Part shown: positions 1-12,286 of the stretch, piece after piece
Layout of the letters: each line of letters begins with the position of its first letter
Position numbering within the stretch: the stretch's first letter is position 1
DNA from: Sodiomyces alkalinus F11
Taxonomy: Eukaryota > Ascomycota > Sordariomycetes > Glomerellales > Plectosphaerellaceae
Reading direction: 5' to 3'
Length of the DNA: 64,000 nt
Assembly: GCF_003711515.1 (NCBI RefSeq)
Contig: NW_021167094.1
Coordinates: 62,001-126,000 of the forward strand
Position numbers and translations under genes: made by a program
The notes under the pieces: generated by a model
Told to the model about the DNA's origin: nothing
Databases searched by the model: none
Seen by the model: the letters and a program-made list of their open reading frames with translations, nothing else

Positions 1-522
1 GTCGGCGATGACCTGGGCGGCCACGGCCTCACGCTCGGAACTGGTGCTGCCGCTGAAGATGACATTGGCACCGTAGCCCTTGGTGGCGGCGATCTTGTTG
101 GGGAGGGAGACGGAGGGCATGACGATGTGGGCGGGGATGCCGCTCTCGCGGGCGGCCAGGGCGAGGGCCTGGGCATGGTTGCCGGAGCTGTGGGTGACGA
201 CGCCCTTCGACTTGCCGCCGTTCTCGACCCAGCCCGGCTCCTGCTTGAGACGCTCGATGGCGTGGAAAGCGCCGCGCGCCTTGAAGGCGCCGATGCGTTG
301 CAGATTCTCACACTTGAACCAGAGACGGAGGGTTGGGGCAGCTGGCGTGCGGCCCTCCCAGGGAGTTCCCACTAGCGAGGCCGGGTCTCGTGCGGTGGAC
401 GCCAACTGAGTCAAAGTCTTGTTGGTCATGACGGGGGTGAGGTGGACATGAGGCTTGATGACCTTGTGCGCCTCGATGACCGAGTCGCGGGTCAGGGGCA
501 GACAAGTGGATAGGTCAGCCAT
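1..522 (-). CDS. PLP-dependent threonine dehydratase / serine racemase, 5' part
   Basis: This is a fold-type II PLP enzyme that would deaminate threonine or serine, or racemise serine; which activity it has cannot be told from this part. The frame is open from the ATG at 522 down to base 1 (174 codons) and the rest lies outside the window. Visible signatures are FKCENLQRIGAFKARGAF, where K81 is the expected PLP Schiff-base lysine, and SSGNHAQALALAA, the phosphate-loop and asparagine motif of the family. An insertion at about residues 45-63, between LTPV and the PLP lysine, looks like that of fungal members. No intron is needed. The start is the first ATG before the conserved N-terminus. The gene is divergent from the methyltransferase at 23281 and lies 370 bp from the edge of the transposon stack. 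What is seen: the motifs. What is inferred: substrate. Confidence 0.9.
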   Translation of the reverse strand, partial: MADLSTCLPLTRDSVIEAHKVIKPHVHLTPVMTNKTLTQLASTARDPASLVGTPWEGRTPAAPTLRLWFKCENLQRIGAFKARGAFHAIERLKQEPGWVENGGKSKGVVTHSSGNHAQALALAARESGIPAHIVMPSVSLPNKIAATKGYGANVIFSGSTSSEREAVAAQVIAD

Positions 523-889
523 TGTGAGAGGGAGATGTTTGGATAGGGCTGGTCGAGAAAAAGGGAGAACCCGATGGCAGTCAAGTAAGGTGAAGAAGCA
601 GGAGGCAGGAGCAGGAGCAGGAGGCAGGAGGGTAGGATGGGGTCTTGCAGGTGAAGCCCGGGCTGACTATCAACCCGGGCAAAGGGCAAATGATGGCAAG
701 TGGGGTTGGCGGGGCTTTGAGCGTGTCGTTCCTTCTTCGTACGATGATACGGAGTAAGTACTGAATACGGCGTAGGCAGTTTATTAGTCGAGACGAAGGA
801 AAGAAGGCAAGTCTCGGCTACTTACGGCTTTTACGGCGTGGTTGTCTCTATACCTTATCTTATTGATTAGCTACTCCGTTCTCAGTAAC
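523..889. promoter_or_regulatory. Left half of an interrupted divergent promoter region
   Basis: These 367 bases separate the dehydratase start from the first transposon TIR. They have ordinary composition with normal CA/TG content, so RIP has not visibly spread here. A short purine-rich tandem of gcaggag units lies at about 598-632. No gene and no clear TATA box were found. With 23112-23280 it would have made an intergenic region of about 0.54 kb before the insertion. Confidence 0.5.
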
Positions 890-891
890 TA

Positions 892-922
892 CAGTCAGGT
901 GACAAGAATTTCGGGACACTTC
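892..922 (+). repeat. Left terminal inverted repeat of the Tc1/mariner element
   Basis: This 31-bp end begins CAGTCAGGTGACAAG and contains AATTTCGGGA. It is the inverted partner of 23079-23109 and directly follows TA at 890-891. Only 16 bases separate it from the 5-bp duplication in front of the copia LTR. Confidence 0.8.
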
Positions 923-938
923 TAAAAATACCTCACCA

Positions 939-1142
939 TGTCAGATAAAGCGTAGTCAAAATCGTCATAAAATAGGTCAGAATTGATTAAGGCAAATTAT
1001 ATACAATTATAACTATTTTAGACTATTAGGGAAACGCTGCCACCGTATTTTATATAGTGCAGATTCTGTAAGCGTCCACCCGGATTATACTCTTAGTAAT
1101 CCGGCCTATTACGTAACCGAAAAGACTATAGTCTATTCGATA
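939..1142 (-). repeat. Copia LTR, left copy (3' LTR of the minus-strand element)
   Basis: This 204-bp repeat starts TGTCAGATAAAG and ends TTCGATA; the last bases are the RIP product of GACA. It aligns without gaps to 14008-14211 with about 16 differences by eye, all C/T or G/A. The target duplication CACCA precedes it at 934-938. Confidence 0.9.
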
Positions 1143-1399
1143 TACCCCCTAATCGCCCTAAGCGTTAGTTAGGCGATTAAAGCTATTCGTAATCGGCAGA
1201 TAATCTAGCTATATAATCTATTCGCTATAGCCGCCCTTAAAGTCATCCTCTAGGTCCTCTAAATATTCTATCCGGACTTCCTCTAGATATTTCTACTATA
1301 ACCGTTCCCGTATATCTATCACGCCTACCTAGGACCTGAATATCTTAAATTTTTCGCTGTATAGCGCCTTCGTTAATCCGTCTACTACTATTTCCGCAC

Positions 1400-4300
1400 T
1401 TATAACGTACGTTACGAGTATTTACCCTTATTCCTTTACTTAATATAACTAGTAGCCGTGGATATCGATATAGCGGAGGCGCGTTATTAACGTGCTAATC
1501 TCTTAATTAACTAATCGAATTATTTAGTTATTATCGTATAAGATCCTTAATTCCGGATCGTTAAATTCCACTCCTATACTAAGTAATAGGCGTTATATAA
1601 AGATACCCTCTTTTATACCTTATACTAACGCTAATAGCTCTGCCTCCATTATTAACGTCGTGACTATATCCTGCTTATTAGCGCGCCACACTATTATACC
1701 GCTAAATAAGCGTAGCACGTACGCTTAACTACTCTTTCGATTAAGAGTATTATCGGTAAATAAGACGTTAGTATAGATTTCGATAGTATCGCTACCCCCT
1801 AGTTCTAATATAAACGATTAGCTATTAATTAGATAGAGGATTAGATAATCGGCGGCCTTATAGTGAATAGGCCCTAGATTAACGTTAAACTGGTATAGCC
1901 TAGATACTATAAACGCGATATTAGGCCGCGATATCACTACTACGTATAGTATAGATCCTATCTTCCGTTAATAGCTTTTAACATTAGTTAAGGTTCCTAA
2001 ATAGGGCAGTAGCTCTATAACCTCAATTAGGTATATTAGACGATAGTTACCACTATACTTACTATTCGGCTTTAATAGGCGTTCTAACTTAGTAACGTAG
2101 TCGCGTTATAATAGCTAGATTTTACGGGTAACACGGTCGCGAATAACCTTAATACTAAGGAACTATTATAGAGGATCGCCACTTTATAGGTTATAGTGGC
2201 GTTATAGGTTATTAACGGCCTACTCTATCTACGCCTTATATTATTCCTTATAAGTAATAACGATATCGTTAACGTAGAAGAATAGGATAAAACCGCGGCG
2301 CAGAAAATAACACGGTTCTTACGGCACTATCTAGAAGCCGTCCGCTAAAAGGATAGCCGAAAAGTGCTTTTACTAAAGCAGTAAAGACTCCATAAGTCTA
2401 TATAACGCCTTTTTCAGGTATAAACGACTCCTAGGGGCTAAAAAGCCTAGCGGCGGGTATATAAAGATATCGTGGGGGAGGGGCGCGTGTATAAACGTGT
2501 TTATAATATTAAATTATAATAGCGTAAGGTTAAATCGGGCGGCGATAGCTATTAACGCGCGGAATAACCGTCCGGCCAGTATTACTACGTATATCTCCTT
2601 AAATGAGGATTAATCCTATTAATCTCCTTATACTATAAGCCTTACCTTATATTTATATAGAAAGCTATACTTATCGAACTTATATATTATTATCTATATC
2701 GAATTAAGAACCTAATATCTATTTACTACGGACGCCGGCACCCGTATCCACGACCCTATCTCTTTATAGCTCCACAGGTAGTCTTCTTATACCTATCGGA
2801 ATAGGTGGCCGTAAGGGTGCGAGGGTATATCGCGAGGGTTCTTCGGAGGAGGAGGGAGGTCTTTACGGTGGATCTTTACGGCCGTCGGGGTAACTACCGG
2901 AGTACCCGCCGGAGTAACCGCCGGGGTTATATTTCCCAATATAGCCTCCCGGGTTATACTTCCGGTAGCTACTGCCGGGGCTGTGGATTCGTAGGGTATC
3001 GTTAAGCGTCGCTATAGCGCTATAGACGTAGACATTTTTAACCGTAATTTAGTTAACAGAATCCTATTCAATATATATATATTATGCATATAACGGCTAG
3101 CGTTAAATACTATAACCTAATAGTCTCTTTTCTAGCTATCTCCTTACCGAATTAGTTACGCTCTTTTATTTAATAGGAGCCCTATAGCCGTAGCTATAGG
3201 GGTATCGTAGCACCGTGTTCTGTTATCCTAGAACCCTATAGCCGTAGGGGTATCACGGTTTCCTAATATAATGGCTACTATTAGCGCTATAACCGATAAC
3301 GGGGTTATTAGTAGAGTAGGAAGTAATAGATCGGGCGGATATAGACGGTAATCAGGCGCTATACCGGCTAAATTATACTATTCGTAACCTAACTCTTATC
3401 CTAATTAACTCGAGATAGCCTCCTCTACCCCCTTATAGCCGGGCATTACGGACTATAACCTTAACGGTAAAGCCGTTAAGGAAGGGAATCCGGGGGCGTT
3501 TAACCCCGGATCTAATAATTTAAAATAAGTAGTTATATAAAGGGGGGGGTCCTTAGCTTATACGTCCGTAAACGGCCATGAATCTCTAGCCCTCTCCTAC
3601 TCGATCTAACTAATTAGGTCTTCTAATTACTCCTCGGTTAATTAACGGAGGTTATTCTTAAAGGTAGCGATATCGCTATTAAAGAAGGCGCGTTTATTAA
3701 AATCTATATCGCGCGTTCGAATAACGCGGTTATAGCGGCATAGGCCAGGCACCCAGATACGGAAAATATTAGTGGAACTATAGCCGATAAGGTAGCCGAT
3801 ATAGGCGCAAGGAGCGATACTATTTAATAGCTTCTTAGCAGCCTTTTAGGCGTCCTTTATTATCGCGTACGCCTTATAGCCGTAAGCTCGAAGGTGTAAT
3901 AAAATCAGCTTCCTTTTAAAGAAGACCTTATATAGCGTTTTCTATTCCTTATTATACTGCCTTTATAGCGTGCGGTTATAGACGTACGTAGCCGTGGGAA
4001 TAGCCTTAGGCTATATAAACGGCGGTAGTTTTACGTGGATATTTATCGCACGACCTTTTAAGATAACCACGCTAGCAGCGTATTCGGCACCCCTATTCTA
4101 CGCTTAAGTATCGGTAGTAGATACCTCTAAAAGAATACCCTTGTCACGCAGGAATTAGGTGATATCGTGGGATTAAGTTAGCTTATTATCAGATTCGAAA
4201 ACGCGTACCTTAGAACCTATTTAACGGTCTACCCAGGTAAGGAATTCCTTAATTATTACGAGGATATCTATTACTAGCTTACTCTTTATAACGTAGGTGG

Positions 4301-4670
4301 CCGTAAAACCACTATGACGGTCGGTGAAAAATATAAACCGCGAGTCCCTATCGGATATTCTATTAAAATCCGTGAAATTAATCGCCTACCGCTCCCCTAT
4401 ATAAGCAGGTACGGGATAAGGGCGCCTACTAATATACCGTTTAATCTTTATAAGCTCGTAGGCCTCGTAGTCAATAGTTATTAGTCCCTTTATTTTAACC
4501 CCCTACGTCTACTCTTCTAGGTGCCTAAGCGGTTTAGGGCCAGCGTGCCCTAGTCGTAGATACTATAAGATGCCCTCCGTAGTGCTTAGATAGCGTATCG
4601 TCGATTTTTAGATAGCTTTTCGGGTAGAAGAAGAGCCTAGAAAAGCAGCCGCAGATTAGTTAGAGGGTAT
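1400..4670 (-). pseudogene. Copia integrase, reverse transcriptase and RNase H, RIP-inactivated
   Basis: On the minus strand three copia domains can be read through stops. At about 4440-4560 is the pre-integrase region (LRLGHAGPKPLRHLEE, then GVKIKG). At about 4210-4400 is the integrase core region (FIFFTDRHSGFTATYV). At about 2250-2300 is the RT active-site block FFYVNDIVI, where the family has YVDD; one catalytic aspartate codon has become AAC, as expected from RIP at TpG. RNase H follows at about 1500-1800 (WRANKQD and MEAELLALV). Stops are almost all TAG or TAA. It cannot encode a protein. Limits are approximate. Confidence 0.85.
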
Positions 4671-4675
4671 ATATT

Positions 4676-5080
4676 TGTCAGAACATACAGTGTTTATACG
4701 TTGCCACAGGACTAGCACCAGACTTATACATAGATAGGGGGATTATAGTCAGGTCAGACCATTAGAGATATAATACGTCGAGGTTAAATAAGCTAGTCAG
4801 CTTAGAAGTCAGCTTAGAAGTCAGCTTAGACCTAGTAAGCTAGTTAGCTTAGGAACCAGCTTACGCCTAAACTTAGTCTTAAGGAGGCCTCTCGCTACCC
4901 ACTTAGTTAGGAGACCTTAGGTAGGTATAAAGAGGGGAGTGCCTTCTATAGTTCCTAGAGTCTTAAAGGGACTTAACGAATAATCTTATTATAATACCCC
5001 CTCTTTAGTTTCTACTAATCACTAAGTAATCTTATATCGTTTAGCAGTCGCCTATTACTCCTTATAGTATACCTATAACA
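4676..5080 (+). repeat. Gypsy-1 5' LTR
   Basis: This 405-bp LTR begins TGTCAGAACATACAG and ends CCTATAACA. Near 4794-4835 it has three copies of a 12-bp unit (AGTCAGCTTAGA) where the 3' LTR has two, which explains the 12-bp length difference. Other differences are mostly transitions. Confidence 0.9.
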
Positions 5081-5099
5081 TTTTATTCGTTCTCCCCTT

Positions 5100-8000
5100 C
5101 TACACAGGTATAACGATTAATAGGAATTATAACGATTAGTCCCTAGCAGAATATTAAGAGACCACTATACCTTAACGCTCTAATCCGCTAGTTCCCCCTC
5201 CTATAGGACCTATAGCCGATAACGATAAAGAATCCTCTTCCCTTTTACCCCCTCCCTAATCCGATAGTGCCCCTAACCCTAATACTCCTAATCCTAAAGG
5301 ATAAAGGGACTACCGTGTAACACGATATACTTACTTAGATCTCTAGAGTCTCCCTACGATAGACCACTAAGATACCGAACTTATAGTAAAGACCCGTCGT
5401 CTCGAATTACGTCTCGAGAGAAAGAAGAAAGAACACCGACTCGAACTTTACGTAGCGGTATCGACCCCGATACTATTACCCCTATAATCTCCTAAGAGCC
5501 CTCCCAGTCCTCTTTAGGTATACCCGCGCAGAGTAATAAGGTAATTAAAATCAACGTGGATATCCCTAAGTAGGATAGAGTATCTTATAATGGATATCTT
5601 ATATTCGTCGAAGATATCGAGTCCCGGATTACTATAAACCCTAATTATTTTCGTACTAAACTACCTAAAATCTTCTACGCCTCTAATAGTATCCTATAGA
5701 CTACTAAGTCACTATAGCGTTAATACTAGAGGACCACCTTCGGATATATAAATCGTGAAGGAGGAGCTATTTAGGAAGATATAAAAAAGTTCCTCGCTAG
5801 TCTATTAGTTAACGATAATACCCGGGAAATATCTATCACGGAATAACTATTCTCTGACCGTATACGGCAGAAACTAGACTAGTCCTACGATAGATTCCTA
5901 GACTTTATAAATAGGCTTTTTACGGAAGTTTCTATTATTCTTAACGATAAAATTCGTATATAGTTAATTCTTAATAAATTACGAAAGCCCCTAAAAGACC
6001 GGATCCGTGCTAAAGGATTACCGAAGTTAGTTAAAGAGCTCTATATAGCCGCCCGCTAAGCCTAGGTTACTCTAATCTAGGATACCGAGGATAATAACTA
6101 GCCTCGCTCTTCCCTACCTACCTACTAACGGGCTAAGCGTAACGATAAGCGGAAGAGATAGTTAAGCCCTTCACGTAGTCGTAACCAGAATAACACTAAG
6201 GCCACTAAAGTATAAGACGAGGACACGTCGGATAAACCCCCGAAGAACCCTAGGACTAGCCCGCCACCCCCTATCAAGGAAATCGAGTGTTTCTATTATC
6301 ACGAGAAAGGCCACTATCGCTTCTTATACTCTAAGGACCCTAGGAAGATAAATCAGAATACTAATAGGCCTTAGAACACTAATAAGACGCCTAGTGCTAA
6401 TACTATACTAGTGGATCCTAAGAGAAACATAATAGTAGGTTAAGTATAGGTTATGCCTTCCGAGGAATCCTTATACTAAGGACGCGCGCCGTCTATATCG
6501 GCACCTCTTTATCAGGGCCCTCTAAAGGTATAACTTAGGTTACGATAAGACGGCGTATAATAAGATAGCGAATAAACCTCCTACCGTACTTATATAGACT
6601 TAGGTTTAGACTTAGATATTATTAACCGTGCTAGCCTCTTACCTAGTTATAAACCCTCGGGACCTATTAAGGACGTCTTATAGTTAGTACTAGGTTAGTA
6701 AGTAAAGACCTATAGTATAGTAAAATTAATCTACTAGATTATAGATAGTTAGGGGAGGACCCGAGCCGAAACTATTATATTCCACGTTATAGATCTGGAT
6801 CCTAACAGCGCTTAGGTTATCCTTAGTCTCCTATAGCTTTAATCCTATAGTCCTAGTATCTATTAGAAAGATAAGACATGGACTTTCCACCTTTAGAAGT
6901 CCGAATTAGCCCTTATTACCACGACCCGTTAGTTACGGAAGGCTATTAACCGCGCCACTATAATAGTCCCTTTAATAGCATAGACTACTATAGCCGTCTA
7001 TCCCACGCATCTAGGATAGATTATAACCGCTACCTAAGACCCTCCTTAAGACTACTAAGAGGACCCCTAGAACTCCCCTAGACCCTTTAAGAAGGATACC
7101 CTCCCTAAACTATACCGAGATTTTACTAACGTTTTTAATACGGTCGAAGCCGGATATCTCCTACCGCACTATAAGTAGGACCACGTAATTAAACTTAACG
7201 AAGGTAAATCGCCCCCCTTTAGTCCTATCTACGCCTTAGCCGAGGAGGAACTCGTAGTCTTAAGGGAGTATATTAAAGATACTTCGGAGAAATAATAGAT
7301 CCGGCCTTTATCTAGTCTAGCAGGCGCCCCTATCCTTTTTATCCTAAAGAAGGGTAGTAAGCTAAGATTATATATAGATTACCGAGGACTTAATAAGGTA
7401 ACTAAGAAGGACCGCACGCTACTCCCGCTAATTTATAAGATTTTAGACCGCCTATCCTATTCGACGATCTACACGAAGTTAGACCTTAAGGACGCCTATT
7501 ACCGGCTATAGATCCGAGAAGGCGATAAATAGAAGACCGTATTTTAGACTAAGTACGGTTATTACGAGTACCTAGTAATGCCTTTTAGTCTTTATAACGC
7601 TCCTGCCTCCTTTTAACGGTATATTAATAAGTCTCTACGAGGACTTATAGACACTATTTATATTATCGACCTAAATAATATCTTAATCTATAACTTAGAT
7701 GTAGTATTATATCGCCGATATATACGAAGTATTCTATAACGGCTACGGGAATAGTCCCTATACGCTAATCCGAAGAAATATATCTTTAAGATTTAAGAGG
7801 TAGAGTTCCTTAGGTTTATCTATAGTCCTTATAGTGTCTTTATAAACTCTAAGCGGGTAAAAGCTATTCGGGATTAGGAAGAGCCAGATATAATTAAGAA
7901 AATCCAGGTTTTCTTAGGATTCACGGGTTTTTACCGGCGGTTTATTAAGTCCTACTCTAAGATTATAGCACCACTAACTAATCTATTAAAAGACGGGGGA

Positions 8001-10060
8001 AGAGTAGGGGTCTTCGTATTAACCTCTAAGGAGTAGGATACTTTTCGGCTATTATACCAGAAATTCCAGGAGGCGTTTATTCTTCGATATTTTAACCCGA
8101 TATTACTAATCCGGATTAAGCCGGATATATCGAGTTTCGCCCTAGGTATAGTTATTAGTTAACTCGACGTAGACCGATAGTAAAGACCTATAGTATTCTT
8201 CTCTAAGAAGCTATAAGGTCTTAAGTTAAATTACTCTACTCCGGATATAAAGCTTATAGCTATTATAGAAGCTTTTCGATAATAGAGATACTATATCGCC
8301 TACGTATAGACCCCCGTGGAGGTACTAACGGACCACTTAAACCACCGCTACCTTCTTAAAAAACCTAAGGTTAAGGCCTAGCACGCCTGATAGCTCGAGG
8401 AATTAGTAGTCTACGACTTTATTATCCGATACCGACTAGGCATTAATAACCCTATAGATAGCCTCTCGAAGAAGCCCTAGTATATAGCAGGAAGTCTTGA
8501 CCTTTATATAGAGCGATAGAAGCCGGTTAAAGTATTCACGTAAAAGTTTACGGTCGGACCCGTTTACACTACTACCCCTAAGTCGGCCCCTTATAAGGAT
8601 ATAATAATATTATTACTTAATCTTAAGGATAATATTATAGAAGCCTAATAAGAGGACCCCTTTTATAAGTCGCTACGAGAAGGTAACCCGACTAACCCGT
8701 AGTCCTATAATAAATAAGGCCTAGTCTTTCCGCAATAGGCTTTTTATTCCGAAACACTCCGGTCTCCAGGAATAAATCCTATAGGCGTTCCACGACCACT
8801 CTATAGCTAAACACTATAGAATTATAAGGACCCTCCGGCGTATTATAGACTCCTTCTTTTAGGAATATATAAAATAAGACGTTAAGACTTTCGTCCCTAC
8901 TTACCCTATTTAATAGAGGACTAAGCCTAGATATTATAAGCCCTACGGGTATCTCTAGAGTCTCTCTATACCGGGCCGTCTATTCCAGGAAATTTCAGTT
9001 AATTTTATTACCGGCCTACTACCCATAATACATAGAACTAGAAAAAAGGACGCTATCCTTATTATCGTGTACCGGTACACGAAATTTACCCTATATATCC
9101 CGTATAGCTCTAGTTTAACTATAGAAGGCTTAGCGGACCTTATATAGTTAAGGGTCTTCTCTATCTTTAGGTTACTAGATAGTATTATTTCTAACCGTGG
9201 TTCTTTATTCACGAGTAAATTTTAGTTTACCCTATATAGACGCTTAGAACTTAAAAGGCGACTATTAATAGCGTTTTATCCTTAGACCGATAGTTTAACT
9301 AAGCGGTAATATTAGAACCTAAAGCACTACCTACGGACCTATTATACATACTAACAGGATAACTAGGTTAATAAGCTTTTATTAGCTTAATTCACGTATA
9401 ATACCGCGTAGTATTCTATAATCTAATCTAATAGTCCCCTGTTATAGCACTTATAGGCTATACCCCCCGAGGACCTAATAATATTACGCTCCCTAAGGCT
9501 AACGAATTCTACGCTATATCGGCCGATAAGTATATTAAGCACCTAATAGCGAATAGGAGAGCCCTTATAGATCTAATCTAGAAAGCCTAGGAGACCTATA
9601 TAAAGTACTACAATACCGATAAGCTTACTTATAGGTTTAAAAAGGGTAAGTATATCCTCCTCTCCGCTAAGAATATTAAGCAGAAGCGGCCTAGTAAAAA
9701 GCTCTCGGATAAGTACCTAAGACCCTATAAAATTAAGGAAGTTATAGGGAATCACGGACTCGCCTATAAGTTAAAACTTCGGGTAACTATAAAAATTTAT
9801 AATATCTTTCCTATTTCCCTCTTAAAACCCTAGAATCCTCGTATAGACGGCGTCCAGGTCCTTAAAGAAGTCTAGGTAAAACCTTAGGAGTCCGATAAGT
9901 ATAAAGTTAAGGATATCCTGGCCTACCGTTATAATTAAAACCGTCGATAATACCTAATTAAGTGGGAAGGCTACGGCTATAAGGAAAACACTTAGGAACC
10001 CACGCGTAATATCTCGGAATCGCTCCTTCGCGAGTATCACGCTAGGAGGTCCCGAGATAC
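5100..10060 (+). pseudogene. Gypsy-1 gag-pol with C-terminal chromodomain, RIP-inactivated
   Basis: Recognisable blocks on the plus strand, in order, are as follows. The gag zinc knuckle at about 6287-6340 keeps its first Cys and its His, but two Cys codons now read Tyr (CFYYHEKGHYRFLY). RT lies at about 7365-7700: YRGLNKVTKKDRTLLPLIYK, TKLDLKDAYY, then DLNNILIY, where the two catalytic Asp of the DD box read Asn. RNase H lies at about 8100-8530 and integrase at about 8700-9640 (ISVNFITGLLP). The chromodomain is at about 9895-10040 (YLIKWEGYGYKENT, then EPTRNISESLLREYH). Stops are nearly all TAG or TAA, so no product is possible. Start and end are approximate. Confidence 0.88.
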
Positions 10061-10619
10061 CCCCTAAATAAATACCCAGAACGCCTTAAGAGTGTAATCC
10101 TAACACACCAGGCTTAAGAAACATCTCACGTATTAGAACTTTAGGAATTTATATACCGAACCCGTAGACCTCCTAAATTAGGACCTAGAAAATTAATTAT
10201 TACCCTGTAAGGACTTACTACTATACTAGATAGAAAACAAAAAACCCCTAAAAGCGAAAAATTCTAAGGCCGGAGTTCCCCTCCCCCCGATATAAAGTCT
10301 CGGTAACTATATATTAACTGCCTCCTAATCCCCCGTTTTACTACGGCTACTTACTAAATAGGTGCTCGTATAAATATTTACCTATAGCTATAAAATATAA
10401 CAGCGCACTCTCTATAATTTCCTAATAAGACCGAGTATCTCGAACCGCCTTTTTAACGGCGCGGCGAACTATAAGAGCCTTATTAAAGCCCCGACGAATT
10501 TTAGGCCTAATACCCGCTCTTAGCCTTACCTAATAGCTTAGCCTTAAGAGTTATCTAGAAGTCTATTTATAATCCACAGAGTAGCTTATCAGGAAGGGGT
10601 TATAATTACTCACCTTTAT

Positions 10620-11225
10620 ATAACCCCGAGAATTATTACCTTAGTAATACTCGTATTTATACGAATTAATAGTATACGCCTCCTTATAGGCGCTAAAGAT
10701 AATATAGTCACGACTACTATCTAGCTTAAGCCGGAGAAAGTGCCACGTATAACGGTTATAAGGAGCGCGAGGGTAGGTACCCTCCACGTCCTCCTTAACC
10801 GTGCACGTAGTATCCTCCTACGGCTTATTATCGCCTTATAGGTATCGGCTATATCCTCGTCCTTATCCTCCTTTTCCTCCCCGTGGTTTACTATAACCAT
10901 CTTACTACCCTCTCCCTTAGAGAACCCCTTAAAGGAATCGTTATTAATTATAATAACACTATTATTATTATTCTCTTTATACTCACTAAGAGTATACTCG
11001 CTATCTAATAACAGCTTAATAATGGGGCTATTACCTTAGTTAACCACTCTAATAGGAGTATTATTATTATTATTAGTAATAGTATCTTATTAGCCTAATA
11101 CTAGCCGCAGCGCTATATTCTCCTAGCGTAAATTCTCTATATACTCTATAATAAGCGCTAGCTAGTCTTTAGTCAGATTATTAGATATAATAATAAGAAT
11201 TATCGGCGTGTTATTAGAAATTATT
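10620..11225 (-). pseudogene. Antisense accessory frame in the 3' region of gypsy-1, function unknown
   Basis: Between the chromodomain and the 3' LTR the minus strand holds one coherent reading frame of about 200 codons. Down to 10724 its stops are all TAG or TAA, the codons RIP makes from CAG, CAA or TGG. It reads LALIIEYIENLR, ENIALRLVLG, then an Asn-rich stretch, IIKLLLDSEYTLSEYKEN, SKGEGSKMVIVNHGEEKEDK and a basic segment (RRRILRARLRRTW). The composition is that of a soluble charged protein with a short amphipathic N-terminal helix. I do not recognise a family. Coding status is inferred from frame coherence only; the alternative is a chance antisense frame. The 3' limit is unclear because TGA stops appear near 10600. 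Confidence 0.45.
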
Positions 11226-11888
11226 TAGTATTATACATAAAGGCTACCCCTTATTACTTATTAATCGTTAACGGGAAATATACAGAACCACTTACCTATA
11301 ATATAAGAACTATAAATATATACTTAGAGTGGGAAAGAAAAGGATTAAAGGAAGATTATATAAGAAAATAGTTAATATTATTATTATTACTATAGTAAGA
11401 GGTTAACTAACCGTAGGGAACCGCGTATACCTTCCTTATATCTACCACGATAACACCTTATACCTACTATTAGACCTCCTATATCCTTTTATTCTTACTA
11501 TAATAAAAACCGTGCTAGTTAACGGTAACACTATAAGTAATCTCTTTATATACTTATTTTAAGGATATTTTAGGTATGTTATTTATTTACACGATAGTTA
11601 TTTATAGATTCTTTTTTACTTCGCGCTTTAAACTAATTATACTGCCCTTAGGACCTTTATACCTGAATAACGTCTTAGTTAGATATAGCTATATCTACGG
11701 TTTAAGGGTAAACGCTTATTATCTTCCTCGAGTACTCTAAGTAGAAAGAAAGAACCCGGTCTGAATAAAGACGGTTATCCTAAAGAGTTTCGTAATAATA
11801 TCGGTTCCCTTTACCAGATAACCAATCCCTCTTTAATTATCCGCACTTACGCTCCTAAGGATAGGAGTATTTTTAGAGAGGGGTATAT

Positions 11889-12281
11889 TATCAGAATATA
11901 CAGTGCTTATACGTTACCACAGGACTAGCACCAGACTTATATATAGATAGGGGGATTGTAGTTAGGTTAGACCGTTAAAGATATAAGGCGTCGAGGTTAA
12001 GTAAGCTGGTCAGCTTAGAAGTCAGCTTAGATCTAGTAAGCTAGTTAGCTTAGGAACCAGCTTACGCCTAAACTTAGTCTTAAGAAGGCCTCTCGCCACC
12101 TACTTAGTTAGGAGACCTTAGGTAGGTATAAAGAGGGGAGTGCCTTCCATAGTTCCTAGAGTCTTAGAGGGACTCAATAAATAATCTTATCACGATACCC
12201 CCTCTTTAATTCCTACCAGTCACTAAGTGATCTTATATTATTTAGTAGTCGCCTATCACTCCTTATAGTATATCTATAACA
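11889..12281 (+). repeat. Gypsy-1 3' LTR
   Basis: This 393-bp LTR begins TATCAGAATATACAG (RIP form of TGTCAG) and ends TCTATAACA. It has two copies of the 12-bp AGTCAGCTTAGA unit and is preceded by the purine tract at about 11875-11883. Confidence 0.9.
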
Positions 12282-12286
12282 GTATT

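Larger units (their letters stand above)
4676..12281 (+). mobile_element. Gypsy-1: Ty3/gypsy chromovirus, RIP-mutated, inserted in the copia element
   Basis: This 7.6-kb element has LTRs of 405 and 393 bp with TGTCAG...TAACA ends. Its target duplication is ATATT (4671-4675) on the left and GTATT (12282-12286) on the right; the left copy follows T, so TGTATT to TATATT is one RIP change. Gag-pol is on the plus strand and a purine tract AGAGAGGGG (11875-11883) lies just before the 3' LTR, which agrees. The domain order RT, RNase H, integrase, chromodomain identifies a chromovirus. About 1.8 kb lies between the chromodomain and the 3' LTR and contains an antisense frame, listed separately. Confidence 0.9.

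Noticed and set aside
2805..3005. 66-codon Gly/Arg/Tyr-rich open frame
   Set aside because: It is antisense to the copia pol region in RIP-mutated DNA, with no homologous pattern; chance frame.
8955..9212. 85-codon minus-strand open frame
   Set aside because: It is the antisense shadow of the gypsy-1 integrase.
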